Assembly: GCA_905235155.1 (NCBI GenBank)
Contig: CAJOKJ010000005.1
Coordinates: forward strand, 17,829 to 81,828
Reading direction: 5' to 3'
DNA length: 64,000 nt
Source: Candidatus Gastranaerophilales bacterium
Lineage (GTDB): Bacteria > Cyanobacteriota > Vampirovibrionia > Gastranaerophilales > Gastranaerophilaceae
Shown here in pieces: positions 54,977-63,902 of this stretch. Below the pieces are notes generated by a model. It ran no database searches and was not told the origin of the DNA. It saw only the letters and a program-made list of their open reading frames with translations. The first letter of the stretch is position 1; each line of letters opens with the position of its first letter. Made by a program: the position numbers and the translations under genes.

Positions 54977-55888
54977 ATGAAAAATTTTATTTTAATATCA
55001 ACAATTATATGTATTATTGGTGCAACTTATGCAGGCTTTTCATTGTGTGCTAAAGCTGAAAATTTAAAATCAATTAAACATAATGGAAAATACGGATTCG
55101 TAAATGATAAAGGCAAAATTGTAATAGATATTCAATTTGATGATATACAAGAATTTCATGAAGGATTAGCGGCTGTATTTTTGTATGGAAAATGGGGATT
55201 TATAAATAAAAAAGGTAAATTTGTAGTGCAGCCGCAATTTAGCAAAGTTGGTAATTTTAATGAAGGACGTGCATACGTTGTACATGAAACAGAAGAAGAA
55301 AAAGAAGATTATATACAAGTATATGATTATGTTGGATATATAAATAAGCAAGGAAAATTTGTCATGCCAATGTATGATGGGGGCCCATATTTTTATAATT
55401 ATTCAAGCGGATTAGTTGCAATACAAAATGGGGACGCAACATATTGCTCATATAAAGACAAAAATGGGAAAACTGTGCTGGACAGTGATTATTTTGAAAA
55501 AACAGGCTGGAAAAATACAACAGACGCCGGTTGCCATAGTTTTAGTGAAGGATTGGTTGAAGTATATAAATACACTGATGATACATATAAAACAAGAATT
55601 TCAGCTTACATGAATAAAAAAGGTGAAATAGTATATAGTAGAAAATTTGTTGTACCGGAAGAAGTGGAGCCATTATGCGATTTTGATTCTTTTAATGAAG
55701 GTATGGCAAGCTTTAGGGTAAATTGGAAATATGGTTTTATAAATAGAAATTTTGAAGAAGTAATACCGCCAATATATGATTTTGCTTATGGTTTTAAAGA
55801 CGGATTAGCACGAGTGGAAAAAGACGGAAAATGGTTTTATATTGATAAGCAAGGAAATTTCGTCAAAGAATATAAGCCAAGCTACTAG
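54977..55888 (+). CDS. WG-repeat exported protein
   Basis: 303 aa with a signal peptide or anchor (about 1-25) and five to six WG/KWG beta repeats, each of the form GKWGFINKKGKFVVxPQF-x(n)-F-x-EG-(L/R)A. WG-repeat proteins form beta-propeller-like or rod-like surface modules and are frequent in gut bacteria and their mobile elements; function is usually ligand or protein binding. It ends the exported-protein operon. No catalytic domain. Confidence 0.85.
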   Translation: MKNFILISTIICIIGATYAGFSLCAKAENLKSIKHNGKYGFVNDKGKIVIDIQFDDIQEFHEGLAAVFLYGKWGFINKKGKFVVQPQFSKVGNFNEGRAYVVHETEEEKEDYIQVYDYVGYINKQGKFVMPMYDGGPYFYNYSSGLVAIQNGDATYCSYKDKNGKTVLDSDYFEKTGWKNTTDAGCHSFSEGLVEVYKYTDDTYKTRISAYMNKKGEIVYSRKFVVPEEVEPLCDFDSFNEGMASFRVNWKYGFINRNFEEVIPPIYDFAYGFKDGLARVEKDGKWFYIDKQGNFVKEYKPSY

Positions 55889-56016
55889 ATATACTATTAA
55901 AACCTCTCCCCTTTTTAGTATCGGCGCCCTTCATTTTTGAAAATATACAAGGGTGCAAACAAAGAGACCGATTTATTTTGTGACATATTTTAAAAAGTTT
56001 TTACTTGTGGTTGAAA

Positions 56017-56113
56017 ATATATAGACATATTTATAATTTTATAAAATTTTTCATATATAGACATGCATATCTATATTTTAAATTTTATGAAATATAGACA
56101 AGTGTGTCTATAT
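56017..56113. promoter_or_regulatory. ATATAGACA repeats, operator or iteron cluster
   Basis: ATATATAGACAT occurs at 56017-56028 and 56053-56064, and a perfect inverted pair ATATAGACA - AGTG - TGTCTATAT at 56092-56113. The sites lie about 70-160 nt upstream of the winged-helix regulator gene, so autoregulation is likely; as repeats near a replication gene they could also be iterons. Confidence 0.6.
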
Positions 56114-56179
56114 CAGCTTTTGGAGGAATGGTTAGTTATGAGTAAAATAAAACATGTAGAAATAAAAAAGGAGAAATTT

Positions 56180-56557
56180 ATGAACCAAATTACTTATGAA
56201 CTTGACATGATTGATTATTATGCAGACCCGACAGATTACTTTAAAAGATGCTTGTATCTTAGAAAAATTGGGAACCAAGATATTTGCATGTATAAAAACA
56301 AAAGAATTCATTTAAGCCCAAGATTATTTGATGCCTTATTTACTATGGCAGAAGATACCTCAAAAACACATAAGCTTGATACAATTTATAGAGAAAATGG
56401 TGCGGCTGAGGATAACGAAAGACAAATTGCTGCAAGAATTAATAAAGCATTTAAAAACGCAGGATTTACAAGTATTGTTAAAAAAGAAATTAGAGCAGGA
56501 TATTGTGTGAACTTAGATATTATTCCTGATGATTTTATTGTCACAACACTAAAATAG
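56180..56557 (+). CDS. Winged-helix regulator (OmpR-type C-terminal domain)
   Basis: 125 aa from ATG 56180, chosen for AAGGAGAAATTT directly upstream (earlier in-frame ATGs at 56063 and 56138 lack proper sites). It lacks a receiver domain but the C-terminal two thirds follow the PhoB/OmpR winged helix: RIHLSPRLFDALFTMAED, a helix with RQIAARINKAFKNAG as recognition helix, and the final wing RAGYCVNL. It probably binds the ATATAGACA repeats upstream and controls replication or excision genes of island B, which lie downstream. Confidence 0.65.
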   Translation: MNQITYELDMIDYYADPTDYFKRCLYLRKIGNQDICMYKNKRIHLSPRLFDALFTMAEDTSKTHKLDTIYRENGAAEDNERQIAARINKAFKNAGFTSIVKKEIRAGYCVNLDIIPDDFIVTTLK

Positions 56558-56639
56558 TTTGTCACAAAACTGTCACATTGCTGTTAATCGATAATTAAGC
56601 CCCCAAGTTTCAAAATCGTTATTATAAGGAGAAATTATA

Positions 56640-56690
56640 ATGACGATTTTTATTTATCGAAAGAGGTACATACTTAGACTAAGAATTTAA
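56640..56690 (+). CDS. Possible 16-aa leader peptide
   Basis: ATG 56640 with AAGGAG 7 nt upstream, 16 codons rich in Arg, Ile and Tyr, then TAA. It lies in the leader of the primase gene just before the inverted repeats. It could be a leader peptide or chance. Confidence 0.25.
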   Translation: MTIFIYRKRYILRLRI

Positions 56691-56707
56691 AAATTTTCGC
56701 TAGTTAT

Positions 56708-56826
56708 CGGTTAATACGGTTAATAAAGTTATTAAGTTTTTATAAAAAAATAAAATTTAATGTAAAAAAGAAAAAAGAAATAATAAAATAAAAAATTTTA
56801 AAAATTTTTATTAACCGAATTAACCG
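56708..56826. repeat. 20-bp inverted repeats around an A-rich tract, candidate origin
   Basis: CGGTTAATACGGTTAATAAA (56708-56727) and TTTATTAACCGAATTAACCG (56807-56826) are inverted with one mismatch; each arm is itself a tandem of CGGTTAAT. Between them is an almost pure A/T, A-rich tract of about 80 bp. This lies directly upstream of the primase-helicase gene and looks like a replication origin with an unwinding element. A regulatory role is the alternative. Confidence 0.55.
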
Positions 56827-56867
56827 CTTTATCGTTGGAACACAGTTAAGAAAAGGAGAATATTCTT

Positions 56868-59465
56868 ATGAAAGATTACAAGAAACTTCTCTTGGCAGCT
56901 TGTGTGGCAGCTTCAAAAGTGATTACTATGCAAGAGGACGCCAAGACAATTATGACAAATAAGGATTTAACAAAAGAAAAAATTAAAAGGTTCGTAGAAC
57001 AACATTTGTTAGGCAAAACAAGATTAGGTTTTTCGCCAGAAATATTAAGGCAAGAAGATAAAGTTTTATTTGGTGTTATAGATATTGATTGCCCAGATAT
57101 ATCGCTTGAAGAAAAGTATAATATAGCTTTAAGTTTACAAAACAAACTACTTGAGGATTATGGACTAAGAGCTCTTATTGAAACATCAAAGTCGAAAGGC
57201 TTTCATGTTTGGGTACATTTTTTGATTCCACAAGAAAGAAGTTTTATAAAAAACACACTTCAAGATGTTATCAATAGTGTAACAGACCGTAAAATTTCAA
57301 ATGGTGAAATTGAAATTTTTCCCAAGGGGGATAAAGGCAATGCAATATTTCTGCCATTCTTTGGAATGTTTAAAGATGAAAATACTCTTAATGAAAGTTA
57401 CTTTGCACAAAAGAAAAATACTTTTGTTAAAGGTAAAAATATGAAAGTTATAAAAAATCCTTTAGAAGCAATTCATCAAGCAATGCGTCAAAATGACTCA
57501 ATGTTACCGATACTTAAAGAACTTAGCACATACTCAAAATGTGTTAGAAAAGCTTTTTTTGAATGGAAGAAAGGTAATCGTCACTATTTAACAATGGCTA
57601 TTGCGGGAATTTTAAAGAAAATTTGTAAAGTATCAGAAGCTGAATCAATAAGTTTAATAAAATTAATTGCTCAACATAATCATGATGAAGAAATTAACGA
57701 TAGAATCAGTGCTGTAAAAAGTACATATAAAAGTGAAGATGTTGCAGGATGTTCTATTATGCAGGGCAAAAACGAGAATATTTCAATAGATAACATATTA
57801 TGTACAAAAAATTGTGAGTTTATTGAAGCAATTGGCGAAAACTTAAAAGCAAAAGTAAGAGATTTGCAATCTAAACATAAAGGTTATATCTTAAAAAGTG
57901 CTGTTACAGACCTATTATTATCGGAAATAGAGGAAAAAGGCACGATATATTTTTCAAATAACTGCTATTACTTGTTTATGAAAGATGAGAAGTTGATTAT
58001 TCAAGTTACAGAAGATTCACGAGGCCTTAAGAATTATTTAACAAAAAATGGTATAAATGCAGCTGAAATATTATATAGATATGTATTGCAGGAACTAATT
58101 GCATATTGCTTCGATAATGCAAAGAATGTTGATATACATCGGTTTGCATATTATGACAAAGAAAACTTTGTTCTATATCTGTATCGTACTCCGACCTCTT
58201 TGCTGAAAATAGATGAAAACAGTATAACAGAAGTTGATAATGGCTATAATGAAGTATTATTTACAGAAATACCAGAGTACAAGCCTTTTAAAATAGTAGA
58301 TATAGACATCAATAAGGATTATTTTAAAGAATATTATCTTGATGAAATAATCACCTTGGATAAAGCAAACAGTAATATGGATTATAAGAAATTAATTGAA
58401 ATATGGTTTTATAGCTTGTTTTTTGAATCAATTATGCCAACAAAACCTTTACTTGCTTTTATTGGTGAAAAAGGAAGCGGTAAAACATCAGTAATAAGGC
58501 GTATGGGGAAAATACTATATGGTAAAAAATTTAATGTTAGCCAATTTACGCCTGATTACAAGGATATTAATACTATGATAACAAACAACCATTTACTTGC
58601 AATAGACAACTTAGATTCACCAACAACGAATATAAATGACACACTAGCAAGAGTTGCGACTGGGCAAGTGATAAAAGTACGAGATTATTACACAACAAAT
58701 AAACAAGTTGACTTTGAAGTACATTGTTATATTGCATTAACATCTATGAAACCGCATTTCACACGTGATGATGTTGCAGACCGTTTAATATGCATATTTT
58801 TACACCGCTTTGAAGATTTTGAAAGTGAAAATAAACAAATGGATGGTACAGACAAAAACCGCGACAAAATAATGAGTTATGTTTTGTTGAAGCTTCAAAG
58901 AATTATCAAAAAACTTAAAGAAAACAATAATGAATTTTTTAAGACTAAAAGTCGTATGGGTGATTTTGCTGAATTTGCATTGAAAATAGCCGAAAACAAA
59001 GGTGAACAAGAAAATTTATTGCAGCAATTTGAAGCATTATCAAGGCAACAGAGCGATTTTGCGACAAAAGAGGACATTATATACTTAATTCTAAGCGAAA
59101 TTGTAGGAAAGCAAAGTAACAAAAAAGAAGAATATTCTTCTACTGAACTATATAAAAGATTTAGGGATTGTGCAATAGAATTAGGCTTGGAACGTAATTT
59201 CGACAAAATATATTCAAATCCTAAAAGTGTGACTACACACCTTATGAACATACAGAGTAATGTCTCAGATAATATTATAATCAATAGACGCAAAGGTCAT
59301 GCAAATCAATACTTCTACACATTTGAACGTGCTATAAGCGAAGATATTCCTATATCTGATACCGAACGATTTAATAATGCTTGCGATAAACTTGATGAAA
59401 TCAATGTAAAATACACAGAAAGAGCATTGAACTCAAAAAAGGAGGATGATAAGAATGGACAATAA
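56868..59465 (+). CDS. AEP primase - helicase replication protein of island B
   Basis: 865 aa. N-terminal archaeo-eukaryotic primase-like domain (about 30-200) of the type found in TOTE and other mobile-element systems: VIDIDC (about 70-75, metal Asp pair), SKGFHVWVHF (about 109-118), EIEIFPKGD. A middle domain with CxxC-like cysteines follows (about 295-320). The C-terminal part (about 530-660) is a P-loop ATPase/helicase: AFIGEKGSGKTS (Walker A, about 529-540), LLAIDNLD (Walker B) and an RxxR arginine-finger-like ADRLICIF. Such proteins prime and unwind plasmid or phage-satellite DNA. GGAG precedes the ATG. The candidate origin lies just upstream. Confidence 0.8.
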   Translation: MKDYKKLLLAACVAASKVITMQEDAKTIMTNKDLTKEKIKRFVEQHLLGKTRLGFSPEILRQEDKVLFGVIDIDCPDISLEEKYNIALSLQNKLLEDYGLRALIETSKSKGFHVWVHFLIPQERSFIKNTLQDVINSVTDRKISNGEIEIFPKGDKGNAIFLPFFGMFKDENTLNESYFAQKKNTFVKGKNMKVIKNPLEAIHQAMRQNDSMLPILKELSTYSKCVRKAFFEWKKGNRHYLTMAIAGILKKICKVSEAESISLIKLIAQHNHDEEINDRISAVKSTYKSEDVAGCSIMQGKNENISIDNILCTKNCEFIEAIGENLKAKVRDLQSKHKGYILKSAVTDLLLSEIEEKGTIYFSNNCYYLFMKDEKLIIQVTEDSRGLKNYLTKNGINAAEILYRYVLQELIAYCFDNAKNVDIHRFAYYDKENFVLYLYRTPTSLLKIDENSITEVDNGYNEVLFTEIPEYKPFKIVDIDINKDYFKEYYLDEIITLDKANSNMDYKKLIEIWFYSLFFESIMPTKPLLAFIGEKGSGKTSVIRRMGKILYGKKFNVSQFTPDYKDINTMITNNHLLAIDNLDSPTTNINDTLARVATGQVIKVRDYYTTNKQVDFEVHCYIALTSMKPHFTRDDVADRLICIFLHRFEDFESENKQMDGTDKNRDKIMSYVLLKLQRIIKKLKENNNEFFKTKSRMGDFAEFALKIAENKGEQENLLQQFEALSRQQSDFATKEDIIYLILSEIVGKQSNKKEEYSSTELYKRFRDCAIELGLERNFDKIYSNPKSVTTHLMNIQSNVSDNIIINRRKGHANQYFYTFERAISEDIPISDTERFNNACDKLDEINVKYTERALNSKKEDDKNGQ

Positions 59466-59634
59466 ATATTATCCGGTCTTTGAAGTTGCTTTAAAACTAC
59501 ATATTTCAGAGAGTACACTTTATCGGTGGATACACCAAAAGAAAATATCTCATATAAAAATAGGTTCAAGAGTACTCTTTTCACAAGAAAATATTGATGA
59601 ATTCATAAATAATAACACGGTAAACATAGAATAA
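59455..59634 (+). CDS. xis: Excisionase-like HTH protein of island B
   Basis: 59 aa from ATG 59455 (AAAGGAGGATGATAAG upstream), overlapping the primase by 11 bp. HTH_17 fold: YYPVFEVALKLHISESTLYRWI, then KKISHIKIGSRVLFSQENIDEFI. It is located between the primase and the integrase, the usual place for an excisionase that steers the integrase toward excision. Confidence 0.8.
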   Translation: MDNKYYPVFEVALKLHISESTLYRWIHQKKISHIKIGSRVLFSQENIDEFINNNTVNIE

Positions 59635-59640
59635 CATCTT

Positions 59641-59697
59641 ATAACCAGAAGCACTGCCGGCACTATGCCGGCACGGTGCTCGCGGTGCCGGGGTTAT
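59641..59697. other. GC-rich folded element between xis and int
   Basis: A 57-nt GC-rich block. ATAACC (59641-59646) pairs with GGTTAT (59692-59697), and inside are TGCCGGC - ACTA - TGCCGGCA and GTGC/GCGGTGCCGG repeats that can fold into a long branched hairpin. It could be an arm site, a terminator or a processing signal. Confidence 0.45.
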
Positions 59698-59783
59698 TTC
59701 AAAAATTCAAGTTTGCAAAAGTATGCAAACAGGCTCGCAAGAGCTAAGTAACACGTTAAAATTATAATAAGGAGCAAAAAACA

Positions 59784-60899
59784 ATGATAAAAGCAGTTAG
59801 ACAAAACAAGAAAACAAACAAGTGGGAATATGATTACAAAGACCTTAAAGGCAAAAGAAAGATTAAAAAAGGCTTTAACACCAGAGATGAAGCCGAAAGA
59901 GCATTAGTAAAGCATTATGAAGAATTAAATAAAGGTATAAACCCCATAAACAAAAAGACAAACATCAAAGAGGCAGGCGAATTATATCTCAGGCTTCACG
60001 CAAGCACAAACTGCAAACCCTCAACATATAAAACTTATGAGGGTTACTTAAATAACATCGTTGTCCCATTCTTTGGGGATTTGAATATCAATGAAATCAG
60101 CCCGATACTTATCAAAGAATTTATGAAACAAATGCAAGACAAGGGTAGAGCAAATGTCACGGTAAACAAGTACATTAAATTCATAAGTGCAATTTACAAT
60201 TTTATGATTGATAGCGATATTACAGTAAGAAATCCTCTTGTGCGCATTAAATCTCTAAAAGAAGTTAAGAACAAAAAGATTCGTGCATTATGTACAGAAG
60301 AAGTACAAGCATTATTATCAAAAACAAAACAAATTTATCCCGACTTCTTTCCCCTTTTGTTTACTGCGTTATTTACCGGCATGAGACAGGGTGAACTTTT
60401 TGCACTCACTTGGGATTCAATAAATTGGATTACAAAAAAGATTACTATTGATAAAAACTACACTCACGGTACACTCGGGACGCCGAAAACAGGTAAAATA
60501 AGGGTAATAGATATGTCTGACGAATTGGCAAAAGTTTTAAGAGAATGGCGTATGGCTTGCCCTAAAGGTGAAAACAATCTTGTTTTCCCAAACAATGAGG
60601 GGAATTACCAAAGTGCAGAAAATATGATGAAACGCAGATTTCTCCCTGCGTTAAATAGGGCCGGCATTGATAGAATAAGATTTCACGACCTAAGGCACAC
60701 ATACGCAAGCCTTCTTCTTGCAAACGGCGCCCCGATGAAGTACGTTCAACATCAGCTTGGGCATTCATCTATAACTATGACAATGGATTTATACACCCAC
60801 TTATTGCCGGAAGTTAATGACAAATGTGTAAACTTATTGAACAACATTGTAAATCAAACTATTGAGCAACAAGAAAATGTCAGAAGATTTGGAACATAG
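59784..60899 (+). CDS. int: Tyrosine integrase of island B (Tn916-like)
   Basis: 371 aa. N-terminal arm-binding AP2-like part (NKWEYDYKDLKGKRKIKKGF), SAM-like core-binding domain (about 65-150) and catalytic domain with R in TGMRQGELFALTW (about 203), HDLRHTYAS (about 304-312), HQLGHSS and Tyr in DLYTHLLP (about 339). Complete active site. AAGGAG precedes the ATG. Its end lies 0.9 kb from tRNA-fMet, the attachment site, so it is very probably the enzyme that inserted island B. Confidence 0.93.
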   Translation: MIKAVRQNKKTNKWEYDYKDLKGKRKIKKGFNTRDEAERALVKHYEELNKGINPINKKTNIKEAGELYLRLHASTNCKPSTYKTYEGYLNNIVVPFFGDLNINEISPILIKEFMKQMQDKGRANVTVNKYIKFISAIYNFMIDSDITVRNPLVRIKSLKEVKNKKIRALCTEEVQALLSKTKQIYPDFFPLLFTALFTGMRQGELFALTWDSINWITKKITIDKNYTHGTLGTPKTGKIRVIDMSDELAKVLREWRMACPKGENNLVFPNNEGNYQSAENMMKRRFLPALNRAGIDRIRFHDLRHTYASLLLANGAPMKYVQHQLGHSSITMTMDLYTHLLPEVNDKCVNLLNNIVNQTIEQQENVRRFGT

Positions 60900-60949
60900 A
60901 GGTAAAAGAATTATTCTAACATTTCACCTGTCTATTCATAAATTTATTT

Positions 60950-61582
60950 TTATTTTTCATCCATAACAAATGCATTTTCGATAACATTTTTTAAATTGTC
61001 TAATGCATTAATCATGTCAATAACATTATAATTTACATCCATTTTTTCTTTATAATACGCTAAAAATTCTTCCCCATTATATTTAAATTGCTGCTCATTC
61101 AAATCCGAAATAAAGTCTTTTTTATATTTTATATCCCCATTTTTTAAATACAAATGATGTTCATAAAATTGTCTTTTTAAGAAGTTATACGCATTATTAA
61201 ACAATTTAAATGTTTCATCAAATCCTTTTGTTTCTGCTTTGAAAGAAGGATTTATTTTGCAAATATAACCATATATTTTTGTTAATTGCATAATTTCAGC
61301 ATCTTTATTTAAAATAGAATCTTCTATATTCTTATTTACTGAGTTATAGCTGTTTTTGTCAAAATAAAAAATTAACTTATCAATAGTCCTAATATACTGT
61401 TTTAAATCTTGTAAATTTTCAAGATAATTTTTATATTTTAGTTCATACAATCTTGCTTTTTTATCAAGTTTAGAAGTTTTATCTACAGCAAACCAAGTAA
61501 TTCCACCTGTTAATATAGCCCCTAATATTGTAGCAAAAGGACTCCAATCACAAGACCCATAAATTGAACAAGGTAATATCAT
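60950..61582 (-). CDS. Membrane-anchored protein with helical domain, start uncertain
   Basis: 210 aa from ATG 61582: a hydrophobic segment (about 15-31), then a long Lys/Tyr/Asn-rich helical domain. The frame stays open upstream to about 61710, and that stretch encodes a second membrane helix and charged N-terminus (for example ILDCLWLITKLIF) but has no ATG, GTG or TTG start; an ATG nearby is out of frame by one base. So either a rare start is used or the gene has lost its start. No family recognised; cargo at the tRNA-proximal end of island B. Confidence 0.55.
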   Translation of the reverse strand: MILPCSIYGSCDWSPFATILGAILTGGITWFAVDKTSKLDKKARLYELKYKNYLENLQDLKQYIRTIDKLIFYFDKNSYNSVNKNIEDSILNKDAEIMQLTKIYGYICKINPSFKAETKGFDETFKLFNNAYNFLKRQFYEHHLYLKNGDIKYKKDFISDLNEQQFKYNGEEFLAYYKEKMDVNYNVIDMINALDNLKNVIENAFVMDEK

Positions 61583-61765
61583 GAATAATATTATTTTTAT
61601 TCCAAAAATTAAGGCAATAATAATAAATATTAATTTTGTAATAAGCCATAAACAATCTAAAATATTTTTAAATCTTCCTCTATACTAGTATTTATATAAA
61701 TTTCATATTAAGTTTAAAATAAAATGCAACCTTTTTGCAACTTTTGCTCATTTTAGCACAAAAAA

Positions 61766-61798
61766 AGACTTTCAGAAATCTCTAAAAGCCTTTATTTC
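61766..61798 (-). terminator. Terminator after tRNA-fMet
   Basis: On the minus strand an imperfect hairpin AAGGCTTTTAGA / TTCTGAAAGTCTT is followed by seven T, directly after the tRNA 3' end. Confidence 0.65.
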
Positions 61799-61801
61799 AA
61801 T

Positions 61802-61878
<77 letters not shown>

Positions 61879-62011
61879 TTATTATTTATTTGAATTATCA
61901 AACTTCACTGACACTTGCATTATATTATGCTAAAAATTAAAAATCAAGTGTAGGTTAATTTCGTTATTATATCGATTTTTCCATATAATTATTGTAGGGA
62001 TAAATGTAAGC

Positions 62012-62177
62012 ATGGTAGATAGAGAAATTAAAAACATAAAATCTGGTATAAATGACTAAAAAATTTTTAAAACAATATACACATGTTGATTCACTAGATT
62101 TAGTAAATGCAGTAAATGTTCTCAATTTATATAATCAGGATTTAATTCAAAATGAAAAATGGACACAAGCAAAATAA
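62012..62177 (+). CDS. Two short overlapping frames, possibly one broken small gene
   Basis: ATG 62012 gives 15 codons ending at 62059; ATG 62052 overlaps it and gives 41 codons (MTKKFLKQYTHVDSLD...) to 62177. The content looks coding (amphipathic helix) but the split suggests a frameshifted small gene or a coupled pair. No strong ribosome site and no family recognised. Confidence 0.3.
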
Positions 62178-62211
62178 AAGAACCCTTTAAATCAAGTTAT
62201 TTAAGGGTTCT
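62178..62211 (-). terminator. Terminator for the lipase-like remnant
   Basis: Hairpin AGAACCCTTTAAAT / ATTTAAGGGTTCT; a T-rich run follows only on the minus strand, so it ends leftward transcripts. Confidence 0.6.
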
Positions 62212-62216
62212 AAATG

Positions 62217-62314
62217 GTGGGCATTGAGAAGAGTTCTTGTTCAAAAGCTGACTAAATGTCAGGTTTTGAATGAGAAGAGAACTCCCGTCGGTAGTGAGAT
62301 GCCTCGCAAACAAA
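62217..62314 (+). repeat. 98-bp repeat copy 1, folded, possible small RNA
   Basis: Matches 63903-64000 over 98 bp with one mismatch (A/G at 62223). Nested hairpin: GAGTTCT / AGAACTC outside, TTCAAAA / TTTTGAA and CTGAC / GTCAG inside. It is followed by a hairpin GACTAC - CGAA - GTAGTC with T-run (62318-62338), a good terminator, so the whole could be a 110-120-nt non-coding RNA. Confidence 0.6.
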
Positions 62315-62339
62315 AAAGACTACCGAAGTAGTCCTTTTA
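62312..62339 (+). terminator. Rho-independent terminator after repeat copy 1
   Basis: AAAAGACTAC - CGAA - GTAGTCCTTTT: 6-bp GC-containing core extended by A/T pairs, with a CGAA tetraloop and a T-run. Confidence 0.65.
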
Positions 62340-62393
62340 AAATGGTGGTGCTAGTAGTCTGTGTAGCAAAATTCTCCTTTTAACTCACGAAAA

Positions 62394-63117
62394 TTATTTT
62401 CTTCTGTAATATCCACTTACTTCAGTTCCGTTATCTCTGGTATATGAATTTACATATATCAAATTCCCTGCCTGTACTTGTTGTTTTGCATGAGCTTCAG
62501 GCATAACTTTGCCTGCTGCGACTTGTTGATTTATAAAGTTTTCTAATCTTGAATATTCATCAGTAGACATTTGTCCTATTTCTTCATTTGTAAAGATTCT
62601 ATTTGTATCAATATCTTTAAAATCAATGTTCATATTAACTCGTCCTTCCAAATGATTTGGTTTGTATTTAACTGCATCCTCTAAATCTCCCATAGTTTCA
62701 ATAAGATGGTGCTTACGTAGTTTTGTACCGCCTACATATTCACCTTCAGGACTTTTAGTTATATATTCACTACCTTTACCGTAACCGATTATATAGGTAT
62801 TCCCAAGTTGATTATTCAAATTTAAGTTATAAGTACTATCATCAATATTTCCGTAATTTCTTATGTTCTCTAAGTCATCTCTCACATTTCCTTGCAAAAT
62901 ATCTCTCACACCATAGGCATTAAATGTAACTGTTTCGTGTCCTGTTTTGTTTGACATTAATTGTGCAAGACTGCCACCTAACGAATGACCTGTAAAAAGA
63001 ATTTCTTGCTTAGGAAAATCTTTTTTAACTTTTTCATAGAATTTTTGAGCATCAACATATTGATTTGGAAGTTTTTTGTTGTTTCTGTTTTTGTCATAGT
63101 TGTTTTTCCTTTCGTTT
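62394..63117 (-). pseudogene. Lipase-like alpha/beta hydrolase fragment, 5' end missing
   Basis: The open frame reaches from 62394 to beyond 63100 without a good start. It contains ILFTGHSLGGSLAQLMSNK (near 63020-62950), the nucleophile elbow G-H-S-L-G-G of class 3 lipase / DUF2974-like hydrolases, then the strand ETVTFNAYG. The N-terminal half of the fold is absent, and the frame runs into the divergent gene at 63135. An ATG at 62957 would give 187 aa but would exclude the catalytic Ser. It is probably a truncated gene, possibly once a secreted or effector lipase. Confidence 0.55.
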
Positions 63118-63134
63118 TTTTGTAGTATTAACTT

Positions 63135-63425
63135 ATGTTTTTTAATAAATTCAGAAATCGTTATAGTTTCAATTTTTTATCTGCTTGTGGATGGATGGTG
63201 CTAGCATTATTTATAATATTTACTTGCCCTGAGCTATATATTGAATATATTGTTGGAAACACAGCACATGCTTGGGGTGTGGGCATTACATTTTTAGGTA
63301 TATTAATTATTAATATTTTATTTTATTTAATTGCATTTTTCGTTTACGTTTTTGAGATTGTCAGTTGGAAAAGAATTACAAATGAAAAATTTTTAAATAA
63401 TAAATACATAAATGCCAAACCTTAG
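63135..63425 (+). CDS. Small membrane protein
   Basis: 96 aa with two strong hydrophobic segments (about 15-32 and 48-74) and a basic, Asn/Lys-rich tail. Not recognised. No Shine-Dalgarno; TAGTAT lies exactly 6 nt before the ATG, again the leaderless-type layout. It is divergent from the lipase-like remnant and overlaps its open frame at the 5' end, which suggests that it replaced that gene's start region. Confidence 0.5.
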   Translation: MFFNKFRNRYSFNFLSACGWMVLALFIIFTCPELYIEYIVGNTAHAWGVGITFLGILIINILFYLIAFFVYVFEIVSWKRITNEKFLNNKYINAKP

Positions 63426-63902
63426 GAATTATTTTTGCATTTTTACCGATAACTATAGTTGTAATCTTTTATACATACAGTTTTTTGCAAGATTATATAT
63501 ATTATCAAAATCTAAAGTTTTAAGGCATAATTGTTCGCCTTTCTTTTTGTTGTAATATAAACTTTTGATATAACGTGTTTTCATAATAACAAATTTTATA
63601 AAATAAAAAGTCCGTATTTTTACGTACGTAATATTACGTACAGAGAAATACGTACAAAAGTTTAAATAGAATATGTATTGTGATGTAAAGCAATATAATT
63701 CAGTAATTACAAAATTCAAAGTAAACTTAGAGGGTAATCTTTAGGCGAAAAGAGAAAACTTTATAATTTTTATATATATAATCTGCAAATGTTATTAAAA
63801 GAAATTCTCTTTTTAAAAAAGTTAGGCTAAAACTTACTGACTGTTTGAAATTTTGGATTAAAAAAGAGGCTTGTTAAAAGCCTTTTCAATAAGTGGTGGG
63901 CG
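63426..63902. other. Non-coding, with an 18-bp TACGTA-type palindrome
   Basis: No gene supported; an open frame at 63453-63719 (minus) is low in complexity and has no ribosome site. Perfect palindrome GTACGTAATATTACGTAC at 63624-63641, with further TACGTAC copies on both sides (63621 and 63649), looks like an operator. A hairpin with GGCTT / AAGCC arms (about 63867-63884) ends just before repeat copy 2. Confidence 0.45.

Noticed and set aside
63453..63719. 88-codon open frame on the minus strand
   Set aside because: Crosses the palindrome, low complexity, no ribosome site or recognisable domain.
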